A stretch of 64,000 nt of DNA, taken from Cladobotryum mycophilum (taxonomy: Eukaryota; Ascomycota; Sordariomycetes; Hypocreales; Hypocreaceae). A program made the position numbers and the translations under genes. The stretch is taken from assembly GCA_036429605.1 (NCBI GenBank), contig CM071591.1:1922001-1986000 (forward strand), in the 5' to 3' direction. Under the pieces are notes generated by a model, which did no database searches, was not told where the DNA came from, and worked only from the letters and a program-made list of their open reading frames with translations. This document shows positions 39,194-50,935 of the stretch, in pieces. The stretch's first letter is position 1, and every line of letters starts with the position of its first letter.

Positions 39194-40501
39194 ATGGCGG
39201 TATCAGAGATTGATCTTCCCCGGTCGAGCCGGAAGCACAAGGCTCACAGGAACTTTGCTTCGAGCAAGACAAGCTTCTCTGGGAGAAGCAAATTGCGGCC
39301 ACAGATCTCAGCACCTTTTGAATTCAGACATTTGGAATCTGCCTCGTTCCAGTTCTCTGCTCCAGGACAGCAATTGCCTCGTGTTTGGGAGCCTTCTCAA
39401 ACACGACCGGCATCATTCAGACCGTTAGAACTCGCTCTATATACACCGGAAAACGAAACCTCACCGATACTTCCGTACTTTAACACGCCTAAGACGAGGA
39501 CGCCGCCAATGCGGTCGCATTTCTCAGACCGTCCCTTGAGTAGCTACCCGCTGCCTCATAAGAGGAGTCATTCATCCACATCGTTTCACATTCCTAGAAG
39601 ACAGGTCGCCGGAAGCCCCCATCTAGCACTGAGGACGACGCACGACCGAAAATCCCACCCAAGTCCCGGAATCGTACTCGAGGCTACACGGCTTCAGAAA
39701 TGGAGGTCATTAAGGAGCGTGTGGCTCATGCAATGAATGAAGTCGAACAATTGCAACAAAAGATTAATGAAATCATGGAACGACAAAGCCTCTACGCTCT
39801 TAGCCGGTCATCAACGTCTAATTCGGCAACATATACACTGCCTGGTAAGTTTCTTTGCCTAATATTCCCCTGCATTATGCTTGTTTTTTTTTAATATACT
39901 TATCATTGATAAAGGACCGGAAGAGATGCCCTCTGTGCCTGCTCTACCACCCGCGGCCCCATCATTTGCTGAGCGGCTCAATGCCGAGATGGAACAACCT
40001 CAGGCCACACCTATTGATGAACTACTTCAACTCAATCAGTCCAAAGCTTCTATTGCGGTGCCAATCATGGCTGAAACATTCGCATCAGACGCAAGAGAAG
40101 ATATACCTCTCGCACCTCCTCTTCCACTCGTTCTTCGACCACCGCTGCGAAAGAAAAAGTCCTTTTCACGTGTGTCGACCTGGCTATTTCCAGAGGCTAA
40201 GCACAGCCGAGACTTTAGCCCAGATTCGGTGACCAAAATTCCACGCCCTGTGAAGGTACACGATGAATTCTATCAATACATTTCTCCGGACGAGAAGCCG
40301 AGTCGGACAAGTGGGGACTCGTGTGATACAGTCTCTACATGGGAAACGGACGAGGAAGCTCGTACCGTTCCTACAACAACTTGGTCACCCGAGAGTACAC
40401 CAGCGACCAAGAAAGAAGAGCGTACGCTTCAGAGGAGCGCGAATTTTGACGAAAGGAGCCACAACAGACCAGATTCAACAAGCGTCGGCGTTGCGATTTG
40501 A
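39194..40501 (+). CDS. proline/serine-rich fungal protein of unknown function, one frame break
   Basis: I do not recognise a function. Exons are 39194-39844 and 39915-40501. Up to about 39650 the frame reads a low-complexity, Ser/Pro/Arg-rich sequence starting MAVSEIDLPRSSRK. It then must shift by one base near the A-run 39649-39652 or the C-run 39654-39656 to continue as a short coiled coil (MEVIKERVAHAMNEVEQLQQ). With one base restored the coding length is 1239 nt (412 residues). The second exon has prolines in SH3-ligand-like form (SVPALPPAAPSF, APPLPLVLRPPLRKKKS) and an acidic tail. It is likely a cytosolic scaffold or regulatory protein; that is inference from composition. Confidence 0.7.
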
Positions 40502-41412
40502 TCGACTACAGACGATACCACTTTTGTACATCACTGCATGATACCAGTGTATATATATAATGTTAATGTGCTGGACCACATATTATGATGGATCACCTAG
40601 GACGGTCGGATGATAATTATTTGTTAGCAGACTTGGCATGGACCAAGTCCGTCAGTTGCGTATTTAGACGAAGGCGAGCCTTCTCATGAGAAACGGGATT
40701 GGATGGAAAACTGGACATGGGCAAAAGCATTGATGTAACATGCTATGCATGTCTGCATTTGCCCATTGCTAAAAAATAATAGATAAAAATGATATAATGA
40801 AGAAAAATATGACCCTTTGTTACTATAGGAGGACTAGATGAAATTCAGGCGTCAAGGAAATTTATACTGTCCATCCATTTCATAGGGACCCATTCTCAGG
40901 TTGGGCCTAGGCTGCATGAACATCCATGACCCTGCAGGGCCTGCAGGCTTGGTGACGGGCGGGAGCTAAAAATCCATTCATCTTTAGGCACTGATACAGG
41001 CTTGACAGGGCATCTTTGCACCCAAACAGGGGTCCCGTTTTTAGAACGCTGATTGATCAATGGATCCATTGATCCATACTATCCACCACATAGACTGCCT
41101 ACCTACCTGAGTAAGAATAGATCTTCGGATGACACACTTACTCTATGCAATACTCGAAAGACAGGGTTATACGGAGTATATGATATATCTTCAAATTCTC
41201 AAGATTTGAAAGATAAGATCTCTAGGCTTTGATAGTACTAGGCATGTTTTGGCAGGTAAGTCAATCCTTGCTCTCTTCAAAACGCTGTCTCACCAAGACG
41301 GTGTAACCTCTCCTCCACCACGTGTTCGAGATGAGCGTTGAAACTGGACTCTAATTTGGTGGCATGGACCAAGTCATTTCCGACTCTGCATGACAAAGTC
41401 ACTTGAAGAACC
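40502..41412. other. spacer before the phytase gene
   Basis: Holds two overlapping CCTGCAGG palindromes (40931-40947), repeats of GGATCCATTGATCCAT type near 41060-41080 and a CTACCTACC word near 41098. No gene seen. Confidence 0.5.
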
Positions 41413-42983
41413 ATGTCTGTTTCGGAGGTCGTAGCCTCGATTAGAGACGCCGTGTCGCGGGATGGATACAAATACAGCGTCCTTCCGGGGCCGGCGACCC
41501 AAGGGCAGCGCGGTAATCAGGAGTCGAGCTCGCCGCAGCGACATGCGAGGATGGCCAAGATATCGATCGGCGGCATGGTGCTGTTCGCCTTCTTGTTCAT
41601 GATGGCCTCTTTCAGGTATGCAAACTGAGCTGAAAAAGTTGAAAATTGCTATGATGCTGACAAGGCTGACGAAGCCATGGCCATCCAGCCCCAGGATGCG
41701 AACTCACGGGGAGCTGCACGGGAGATGTATCGCACATCTGGGGCCAATACTCTCCTTGGTTTTCTGTGCCGTCCGAGATTGATGCATCTACACCAGAAGA
41801 ATGCAAGGTGACCTTTGCTCAGGTTCTGTCCCGCCACGGCGCGCGCTGGCCGACAGCTAAGAAGTCGGCCGATTACAAGTTGACCATCAATCGTATCAAA
41901 GGGGTTGTCACAAACTATGGCTCCGGATACGACTTCATCAAGAACTACGAGTACAACCTTGGGGCGGATGATCTCACGGCCTTTGGACAGCGGCAGATGG
42001 TCGAGTCGGGCGTAGCATTCTACCAGCGTTACAAGGAATTGGCGAATGATTCAATCCCCTTTATCCGAGCATCCGGGTCTGGTAGGGTTATTGCGTCTGC
42101 GGAAAACTTTACAGCAGGCTTTTTTGCAACTCTAGGGCAAGATCCCTCAGATTCGTTGAAGGGCATCCTAGTTATACCAGAGGACGCAGAATTCAACAAC
42201 ACGCTTGACCATGGAGCCTGTCCTTCATTTGAAGATGGACCTGCTTCTCAAGTCAAGGAAAAGAAGCAGAGTATATGGCTCAGTAAATGGGCACTTCCTA
42301 TCATGCAGAGGTTGAATGAGAGGCTTCCCGGGGCCAACTTGTCACTCACCGAGACGATTTATCTGATGGACCTCTGCCCGTACAACACAGTAGCATCACC
42401 GAATGCCACATTATCTGACTTTTGCAGACTTTTCTCTCATGAAGAGTGGACAGATTATGACTACTATCAGTCGCTAGACAAATGGTACGGTTATGGCAAA
42501 GGTAATCCTCTGGGCCCATCACAAGGAGTTGGATTTGGCAACGAGCTGATTGCAAGGTTGACGGGCAAGCCTGTTGATGACCACACCACGACCAACACGA
42601 CCCTCGATTCGTCCCCGAAGACGTTCCCTCTGGATAGGAAGCTTTACGCCGATTTTAGCCATGACAACTCGATGAGTTCCATCTTTGCAGCTCTGGGATT
42701 ATACGACGGGACAGAAGATCTACCAGTCAAGTACAAGCTATCACCGCATCAAACGCATGGATTCTCGTCAGCGTGGGTAGTTCCATTCTCGGCACGGATG
42801 TACGTGGAGAAGATGCAGTGCGGCAGAGGCGAGGAGCTGGTACGAGTGCTTGTCAACGACCGAGTCATTCCCCTACGGGGCTGTGCTGCGGATGATTTGG
42901 GACGATGCAAGCTGAGTGCGTTTGTGACGAGCCTATCGTTTGTGAGGAACGGGGGGCGATGGAATGAGTGCTATTCAGCTTAG
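41413..42983 (+). CDS. membrane-anchored histidine acid phosphatase (3-phytase A type)
   Basis: A histidine-acid phosphatase of the fungal phytase group that releases phosphate from phytate or other esters outside the cell. Exons are 41413-41615 and 41675-42983 (503 residues). The acceptor at 41674 is the only one that keeps frame into SHIWGQYSPWFSV. The catalytic motif RHGARWPT starts at about residue 121 and the proton-donor HD at 397-398 (FSHDNSMSSIF). The body matches phytases in order: YNLGADDLTAFG, PFIRASGSGRVIAS, TLDHGACPSF, GNPLGPSQGVGF, and the end GGRWNECYSA. Instead of a cleavable signal peptide there is a basic 46-residue cytosolic head and a helix (ISIGGMVLFAFLFMMASF), so it is probably a type II membrane protein. 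Confidence 0.92.
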
Positions 42984-43655
42984 ATGACCTATGTACGGCA
43001 TACCGAGTGGGATATAGACTAATAGTAGTCGGTTTGAATAATAATGATGATGATTAGAAGAGCTGTTTGTTTCTTTCTGCTTACCATGTCAGACATACTC
43101 AATGCCGGTTTGATCATTATCCAGAAGCCTTTCAGCATTTGGGGGATGAATGAATTCATGGTGGATCAATAATGACACTGGACAGTACGAGAGCTGAGCG
43201 TCAGCTCTTCCAGGGGGTTTGCTTTCCGCTAAACAGTGGCAGCGGACGTACCTGTACCCACCTCCCCGCCGGCTCTCAATCACTGCCGGAAGTAGGAGGT
43301 ACAAGATAAGATTAGGTACCCTTCTAAAGCACAGCAGCTCCACAGTGAATCGAATCCCTCCCTCCCTCTCTCCCCCCAGAACCCCCGAAGCGGGTAGCTC
43401 GACGTCAGCTAAGGTATGCACAGCCAGCTCCCGTCATGGAAAATCGTCGCAACAACAAACCAACCTTTTCTCAACACTAACCTTTGCTGTTTGGTTGATG
43501 TTAGGCTGCCTCACTGCAAACGAAGGCGGATGCAGGTGATTTGACGTTCCATCACGAGAACCGCCTGCGCCTTTTTCTTTGAGACTTTGTTTGTGGAGTC
43601 AGTCTATTTGCTCTGAGCTGAGATAGGACCGAGAGAGCAGAAGCATATCCATACC
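42984..43655. other. spacer between phytase and small membrane protein
   Basis: Includes a pyrimidine-rich stretch (43355-43385, CCCTCCCTCCCTCTCTCCCC), probably part of the promoter or leader of the downstream gene. A possible leader intron (GTATGC at 43413) was not confirmed. Confidence 0.5.
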
Positions 43656-44534
43656 ATGGTGTCGACAGCTGGAGCCATCGTCATCGCCATTGTGGTGTTG
43701 CTTGTCGTTGCAGTCATCGGATGGATCGCATTCGCCCAGCTTCGTGCTAGGCGACTCGGGGTAAGTCGCATCTTCAATTCCTATTCGCCAATCATCCATC
43801 ACCCAGAAGTTAAGAAATAAGCAACCCGGCACTACCCTCACTGCTTGACACACCCCGGGGCGCAAGGCAAACCTGATGCGAGATGACGGGAGTCATGACG
43901 GCGAAACAAATACTCACATTGCACAAATCAAATGACTAACGTTCACAATCTCTAGCTACCTCCACCCAGTCTATCGTCCTACCTCCCATGGCGCAAATCG
44001 GATGTTCCATACGGCCCTCCGCAACCAGCCCGCGGTGGCATCGTCGGCTGGTTCAACGACCAGGTGCGCAAGTTCAAGCACCGCAACAATCGATCCGCGG
44101 CCGGCGCCTACGAACCCAGCGCAAACAGAGGGAACCGGGGCTTCGGACCGCTCGATCCGGATGATGCCTGGGATACGAGAGTCGGTCACGAGGCGGATAC
44201 GTACGGCTACTACGAGGAGCAGGAACTCGGCAGTACGACTGAGTATGGTGGCGCGGCTGGCTATGGCGGCAGCAGGTTGGGTACGGCACCTACGACCGCA
44301 GCGGGTGGCTATGGTGATGAGGGCAGAGGTCGCCAGATGAGCCGACCTCCTGCTGCCGCATCTTCACATAAGAATCCCTTTGACGATGATGCTGGGGATA
44401 GCCTGCGAGGTGTAAGCCCCCGGCCCATTGCTGCGGTGGTGGGCGGCTCAAGCCATAAGCCAGCGACAGATCGGCCAGGTAGTGCAGGCAGCAGTCACGG
44501 CGAGCGGAAATCGATATTCAGAGAGGATGTTTAA
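43656..44534 (+). CDS. fungal single-pass membrane protein with Gly/Ser-rich cytosolic tail
   Basis: Exons are 43656-43760 and 43956-44534 (227 residues). Right after the start comes one strong membrane helix (IVIAIVVLLVVAVIGWIAF), then LRARRLG and a conserved block LPPPSLSSYLPW with GIVGWFNDQVRKFK. The rest is Gly/Ser/Ala-rich, low complexity and hydrophilic. Proteins of this layout occur widely in filamentous ascomycetes and are often labelled acid-phosphatase-like, but no phosphatase motif is visible here. Its function is unknown. The positive charges after the helix suggest N-out, C-in topology. Confidence 0.78.
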
Positions 44535-45407
44535 TGAGATGATGATGACGAGGGGGGTGTCTGCAACAACGAACAGAGAACAAGATACCGATACCGTACG
44601 GACTTTTATTTGGCTATTGAGTTAGCCTGTTTTGTGGGACGATTTGTCTACGTCGACTGTCGATGATGCGATGCATAAAAAAGAAAACGCAGGGTCCGGT
44701 TTATTAAGGAGGAGGTTTTATGTTTTAAGGCGTCACATGTTGAGCCGAGCGGGTCTCGTTTCCTTTGAAAGAGAGGGAAGGGGACGATAAAATATTGCTA
44801 GCGAGGCTACGATTATACGTATGGGGATCTGCTGTTGGTACTCTGGCGGTTGTATGATATCTTTTTTTGTTTTGTCTTTTTTGTTCATGTCATGTATTAC
44901 GGCTGATAATATGAAATGATAACTGAAATTTTCAATGGGAGTTAGGATACCTATGCTGTGGGATATGAATTGGCATCGTAATGAGACATCTCTATTCCTT
45001 GCTTGCTAAGACAATATGTAATGTTTAGGTATACGTAAGTGTATATGTGTGAATCTGAATATGCATCTCCTCATTGTTTCTCTCGTTTCTTGGTCTCAAA
45101 GCTCTGCGTGGTGGTGGCAAGTCTTCCGACTGGCCAACCATGGCTTTGCCCCACGTGTTCAGCGTCATACCCAAGGCTTTTTAACCTGGAAGAAACGAAA
45201 CAAACACCAAAAAAAGACCTGCCCCTCCATCGCCCCTCATTGAAATAAATCTCAGCTTTGTGAAGCTTGCACACATATTTATTGCCTTTATTTACAATCT
45301 CCCATCTCTCCATCCCCGAAGATTGATCAACCAGAAAAAAAGGGTCATTAGAATTTATATTTGAAAAAAGAAATCAGGGTTCTTTATTGCTTTTGTCATA
45401 CATCATC
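44535..45407. other. spacer before IMPase
   Basis: AT-rich in its second half, with no recognisable gene. It probably holds two UTRs and the IMPase promoter. Confidence 0.5.
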
Positions 45408-46546
45408 ATGGCGGAGGTTAATCTTCAAGCTGTTCATGATGAGATGGTGTTGGTGGCGTACGAGGCTGGGCGAATGATTCTGTCTGCGAACCCGGCCGAT
45501 ATTGGGACCGACACGAAGCTCAATTGTGAGTATAATTGCTCTCCAACACTTGTCGACTTCCTTTTTTGGTTCATCCTAGTTATGAATCGGTTGTATATAG
45601 ATTCATGTACAGGGGGAGAAGATGTCTTGCTAACATTACTCCACTCCATAAAGCCGTCGACATCGTCACCGAGGTAGACAAGGCCGTCGAAGCTATGGTC
45701 TCGACACGTTTATCGCAAGCATTTCCTACTTTTGCCTTTATGGGCGAAGAGACTTATACACCTGGAGCTCGGATTGGCCCTGAACCTACTTTTGTCGTAG
45801 ATCCTATCGACGGTATGCTTTCACCCCCTCTCAGTATCGATTCATGTGTCAGTATGCTATATATATATACGTACATGGGGAATGAGTCTAGCTATACAGG
45901 CTCAACAAAGCTCATGGTAAAACACCTAGGAACTACCAACTTCATACACTCCTTCCCCAACGCCTGCATCTCCCTCGGCCTATCCATCAACCGCGACCCT
46001 TCCGTCGGCGTCATCTACAACCCTTACCAGGACCTCCTCTTCACCGCCATAAAGGGCCACGGCGCCTTCATGACACGAATCAAAGGCACCCAGCCCAAGA
46101 AACTGCCACTCGCCTCGTCCCCCCGCCCCCTCCAGGGTCTGGGCACCGCGCTGATGGCCATAGAATGGGGATCCAATCGCGACGGGCCAAACTACGAGCT
46201 CAAGACTGACGTCTTCAAGAAGCTTGCCGGGAGCAAGGAGACGGGCGGCTCCATGGTTCATTCCCTGCGATCACTCGGTTCCGCCGCGTTGAACATCGCG
46301 GCCGTGGCGGCCGGTCAGATGGATGCGTACTGGGAAGGCGGGTGCTGGGCGTGGGACGTGTGCGCCGGCTGGTGCATCCTCAGGGAAGCGGGAGGTATCA
46401 TGGTCAGCGGCAACCCCGGCGAGTGGAACCCGGCTCTGGAGGATAGACTGTACCTGGCTGTAAGAGGAGCCCCGAATGGTCAAAAGGAATTGGTTGAAGA
46501 GTTCTGGAATGTTATCGGAGATGGAAAGATGGATTATTCAGTGTAA
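45408..46546 (+). CDS. inositol monophosphatase family protein (INM1/QutG-like)
   Basis: A Mg-dependent, Li-sensitive phosphatase of the IMPase fold that hydrolyses myo-inositol 1-phosphate or related sugar phosphates in the cytosol. Exons are 45408-45525, 45654-45812 and 45930-46546 (297 residues), with both junctions fixed by frame. Metal-binding motifs are complete: the GEET loop, then VDPIDGTTNFIH, which is completed across intron 2, and the C-terminal GGCWAWDVCAG. The N-terminus (MAEVNLQAVHDEMV) is of the fungal type. In some fungi this family includes the quinate-cluster member QutG, but no other quinate gene is nearby, so a general inositol-recycling role is more likely. Confidence 0.92.
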
Positions 46547-46754
46547 AGAGAGAGAAAGAGAAAGGACGGGAAAGATAAGTTTTTGCATATGAAAAGACCG
46601 GTTAATTTAATTACAATGAGTAACGGGGAGATTATTCTATAGACTCTAGTGCTTTTACAGGCTTTTCCTCCTCTACCATGTATATGTGCTAGTTGTTTAC
46701 GGATCCCATATCCGCCCCTTCAATTTCTTCACCATATGCATCTATATAGGACTT

Positions 46755-48545
46755 TTAACTAGTAAACTTGCTGGCCGCTCTCAGCTTCGGCCCATAATAC
46801 CATAAGAATATGGGACTTGGCCATCCAATCGCCACAGCACACGCCGCCAGCACGGTCCCTCCCTTTCCGTATCCAAGTTTGTCATACATGGCTGGCGCAA
46901 ATAGCGGAAATCCAAACCCTGCCAAGCTGCGAAGCACCGTCAAGGCACCAACCGCACTGGCTGCGTACCTTGTGTACGAGTCCACCATGTATCCCTGAAC
47001 GCATTGGAATCCTATCACGATGGCCGCGCCGAAGATGGCCGCTCCGATATTGGGGGCGATCCAATGAGTGTGCTTCTCGGCCGTCCACGAGTAGATCAAC
47101 AAGCCGATGGGGAGAAGAATGGAACCGGGTATCATCATGGGCACGCGAAACTCGGGGCGTCCGGGCCCACCGTCTGGGACGTAGCGACGCTTGAGTGCTG
47201 CGTATATGCGGTCCTGCAACGGGGCGCAAATCTGGGCACCAAGAAAGAATCCGATACCAAGGGAGATGTAATTGAGTCCCTGGATTCCTGGTGATTCGTG
47301 ATACTCTTTACCCCAGAGCTCGGCAAAGGTTGAGAGAACAAGGTACGTTAGGCCATAAAGATACATCATATATAATGACATGACTTGTACAATTGGCTGT
47401 GTGGCCAGCAACCGGAAAGGTCGTGTGAGGGCGATTGTTAGACTCTGTGTAAGAGTTCGATCAGGGTGATCAAATTCCGTATGGAGCGCTGTGTTTCCCG
47501 TCTCCTTGATAAGACGCGTCTTCTTCCGATGCAGTAAGACTGGGGCATACGTCTCCTGGAGAAAAAGAAACCGATGGTCTGAATTACGCCGCATGCTATC
47601 GTCGTGCTGTAAAAGACCCAACGCCAGGTGGTGCGCTGGGCAATCCATCCACCTGCAATGGGGCCAATGGATGGACCTAGCATGGGCATCAATGAGTATA
47701 TACTCATAGCCTTACCTCGTTCTTCTGCTGTAAAGAGATCGCCAAGGATCCCGCCACCAATGGCAAGGGGGCTGACCCTCCAATGCCTGCAAGGAACCTA
47801 AATGCAAACATTTCGCCCTTATTCTTGGCTAGACCGCACGCCAAATTGAATAGCAGGAACCAGAGGTTGGAGACCTGAATGATGATTGTGCGGCCGTACA
47901 GCTCCGATAAGGGGCCCCATATCAACGGGCCAAGAGCGTATGCAGCGACGAAAATGGAGAGAACAAGGGCCTGTTCGATGCTTTTGGTGATGTGAAGATA
48001 CTCTGAGATGGCGGGGAGTCCAGGGGCAACCATGGAGGATGCCACGGGAGAGATGAGAGTGAAGAAGGATACTGGATAGAGCCATTAGCTTTGAATATTC
48101 ATGACTTTCTACAAAAGCGCAATGGGTAGGATTTATTTAACATACCGCATGAGACTGCAGCCCATTTCCGCTTATTACTCCAGTTCTTTGGGTTTTGAGG
48201 ATCATCCGGTCCGTCCCATTTCACCAGATCCGGGTCGTTTTCATCCACTGGATTTCTCTTCTCATCCTGTTCTTCGGGTCCTATCTCCAGGTCCCTCTCA
48301 TTCCGAATCCCATCTCTTACTTCCGAGACTGTCCGAGAGAGGTGCTGGTTGGCGGATGAGTCCCTTCTCGTATGTTCATGACTTGAAGAGGAAGAGGAAG
48401 ATGGTGGCGATGATGATTCCGAGGATAAATCATCTAGATCTGGATGAGCTGCTGTTGGATCTGCATGTTTATCATGATCTAAGACAAAAGTGTCGTCCAC
48501 GTGTGTGTGCTCGGAGGGGGCATGCTCCTCTGGGGTGGGAGCCAT
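46755..48545 (-). CDS. MFS transporter, DHA1 (drug:H+ antiporter) type, two frame breaks
   Basis: A 12-helix plasma-membrane exporter of the major facilitator superfamily. Minus-strand exons are 48545-48146 and 48071-46755. A 120-residue hydrophilic, Ser/Asp-rich head leads into WDGPDDPQNPKNW, the usual mark just before helix 1 in fungal DHA1 proteins. Motif A (GPLSELYGRT), GGSAPL and SLMPMLGPSIGPIAGGW follow. Two single-base losses break the frame: the G-run 47767-47771 (conserved GSAPLAIGGG) and the A-run 47562-47566 (conserved GFFFLQETYAP). Restoring both gives 1719 nt, 572 residues. The substrate is unknown; relatives export polyamines, fungicides or fungal metabolites. No biosynthetic cluster adjoins. 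Confidence 0.9.
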
Positions 48546-49634
48546 TGTGGATGCGGGCGAGATTCGATACCGATATGATAGCGCAAACCTGGTATTAAAG
48601 GGAGCATGAAATACGACCACGAACTTTATATATAATGTATACTAATAATGTAAGTAAAACAATATGATGTCAGCCCAAATATGTCGACTGTCTTGCCAAG
48701 CTTTCACACCGATAAAGCCAAGAAAGAGAGGGATGTGGAGAGCAGGAGCGACAGCCAAATGCAATGATATATAAATACAAAATGGAAAGAGTGGAATTAA
48801 TATATATATTCTCTATGATATGAGGAAGGAAGAAAATAAAAAATGAGTAAAATGAATGAAAAAAAAATTGAAAAAAAACCAACACAAAAAGGATGGACAG
48901 GAATTCCGGTTCGTATCAAACACCGAGTCGGCAGGCTGCATCCGAGCCAAGGCCAAAGTTCCTTCCTCCCCATCCCTTGCCCATGGGCCATCGTCTTAAG
49001 TCCACCGAGGACAGACGTCGCTGCCCCATTGTTTGTTGTTACAGGTTGCCGATCCGGCGCCGCGATTTTTTTCTCCACCTGAATTCGATAACGCCTAAAC
49101 GGTAACAAATGCCAAAAGAGGAAATGACCTCTGATCCCATCATTGATTACATTATTTGGTGCGTCTTTCGTGTTCTGTCCCTTGTTGGTAAGTGCATTAG
49201 GAGATGGGGGTAGATGGGGTCGAAAAGCGTTGACCATGGAGTCTCCGTGGACTTACATAACAAAATGAACATGGGTATATGAAAGGGCAACATAAAATCT
49301 TTCTTACTTCCGTCATTACACGGTGTGGTGTAATCGTAGCCAAGCAAGACCTGTTGGTTGTGGAATTCGCAGCCAGATTATCTAATATGTTTTTATTTTG
49401 AATTTGTATTTTGTATTTCTCTGTCGCTTCAAGAGACTACCTATATGAACACTAGAGAACATACAAGCATCGCAGGTTCAGAGTCCGGAAAGTTGAACGC
49501 ATCCTAATTACCCATGAACACCTTATACAATGAAAACAACCAGTGATTCCGTATCGACCGAGTCCGCAAGCATGTAATGCCGCTGTTTTTTGCGGCTGCA
49601 ATGTCAAATTTGTTTCCTTCAAATGGTATCCTGT
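48546..49634. other. 1.1 kb spacer between MFS promoter and LHP1 3' end
   Basis: Very AT-rich around 48600-48880 (runs such as AAAAAAATTGAAAAAAAACC), then mixed sequence. No gene recognised. Confidence 0.5.
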
Positions 49635-50935
49635 TTACTCCTCCTTGTTGTCGACCTTCTTTGCGGCCGGAGCCTCAGCACCACCATCCTCTTCCCTACC
49701 CCTCTTGCCGTTTGATTGGCTTTCTGAATGTGCCCTGGCGAATGAGTTAGTAAGAGTCAGAGCAAGTTGGTCTAATTGGGTCACTTACGCGTCCTTTCTG
49801 CTCTCCTGTCGAGAACCTCGATCCCGGTTAAAGTCACGGCCGCCGCCACGACCTCCGCGACCTCCACGGCCCCGGTTACCCCGGCCACGGCCGCCGCCCC
49901 GACGGTCTTGGAAACCGTTCTTCTGATCGCGATCACGGCGCTTCTTCCAGTCATCGGCATCTCCTTGTTCCTTGTCGCCCCGATCACGGCCACGGGAGCC
50001 CTTGAAGTCCTTACCCTCAAAGAACTTCTTTTGTGATGTACCGTTGGGCTCCAACTTGCCCTGGCGAATAAGTTCGCTCTTCTCCTCGCAGTAATCGTGC
50101 TTGGACATAATCTTCAGGTCGTTCTCCTTCCATTTGGGAGCAGGGTCCAGCTCAACAAATTTCTTGGCAGTCTCCTCGTCGGTAAATGTGACAAAGACAG
50201 AGCCCTTAAAGAGGTTCTCGTTGGTACGACGGAGCTTGATGCCCTTGATATCTCCAAACTGGGCAAAGAAGCTCTCCAAATCAAACTGGGTATCAGGTTT
50301 CTCGTCACCAAAGCCCTTGACGTAGACAGTGGCAGCCTCAGCCTTGGCCTTGGAAGTAGCCATGGGCTTGTACGCCACCTTGCGCTTGACAACCTCCTTG
50401 CCCTCCTCGCCGGATACATCCAGGGTTTGGCTGTCCCGCAGGGCCGCAACTACTGCGCTGTAGGGCTGGAAGGATCGCATACGCTTGAAGGAGTGAAGCT
50501 TCTCGATAGCGATAGGCTTGTTTTCAGCACCACCGCAGGATTCCCACATAAACTTGTCCTGGGGGTAGTTCCAGTCGCCGAAGTAGAATTCAACCTTTGT
50601 AAAGAACATTCGTTAGCCAAGTCTCCTGTATTACAACGCCGAGGGTATCTTACCTGCTTGCGGATGGCATCGGGGTCGTCAGTCACTTCTCGAACTGAAG
50701 GGTCAAACTTGCGATTGTTTCGGAAGTCCTTGTAGTCGATTGAGGCGGTGGTCTTCAGAACCTTGGGGTCGGCCTTGGTCTCGGGCTCCTTCTCTCCCTC
50801 GTCCTTTCCCTCCTCAGTCTTTTCCGCGTCCTTTGGCTCGGGAACATCGACCTGCTCCTCAGTCTGTTCAACAGCCTTGTCCTCAACAGGAGGAGTAGCC
50901 TCTGTGGGCTTGGTCGCAGCTTCCACCTCGCTCAT
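49635..50935 (-). CDS. LHP1: La protein homologue (RNA polymerase III transcript chaperone)
   Basis: La binds the 3' UUU-OH ends of new Pol III transcripts and protects pre-tRNAs in the nucleus. Minus-strand exons are 50935-50654, 50594-49789 and 49734-49635 (395 residues, in frame). An acidic, Glu/Lys-rich head of about 80 residues is followed by the La motif, which starts at IRKQVEFYFGDWNYPQDKF and is completed across intron 1. Next comes an RRM (ATVYVKGFGDE through FKGSVFVTFTDEETAKKF) and a long RGG/basic tail (GGGRGRGNRGRGGRGG). The last exon codes a basic and acidic end KKVDNKEE. It is larger than yeast Lhp1 (275 residues) because of the head and the RGG tail. Confidence 0.92.
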
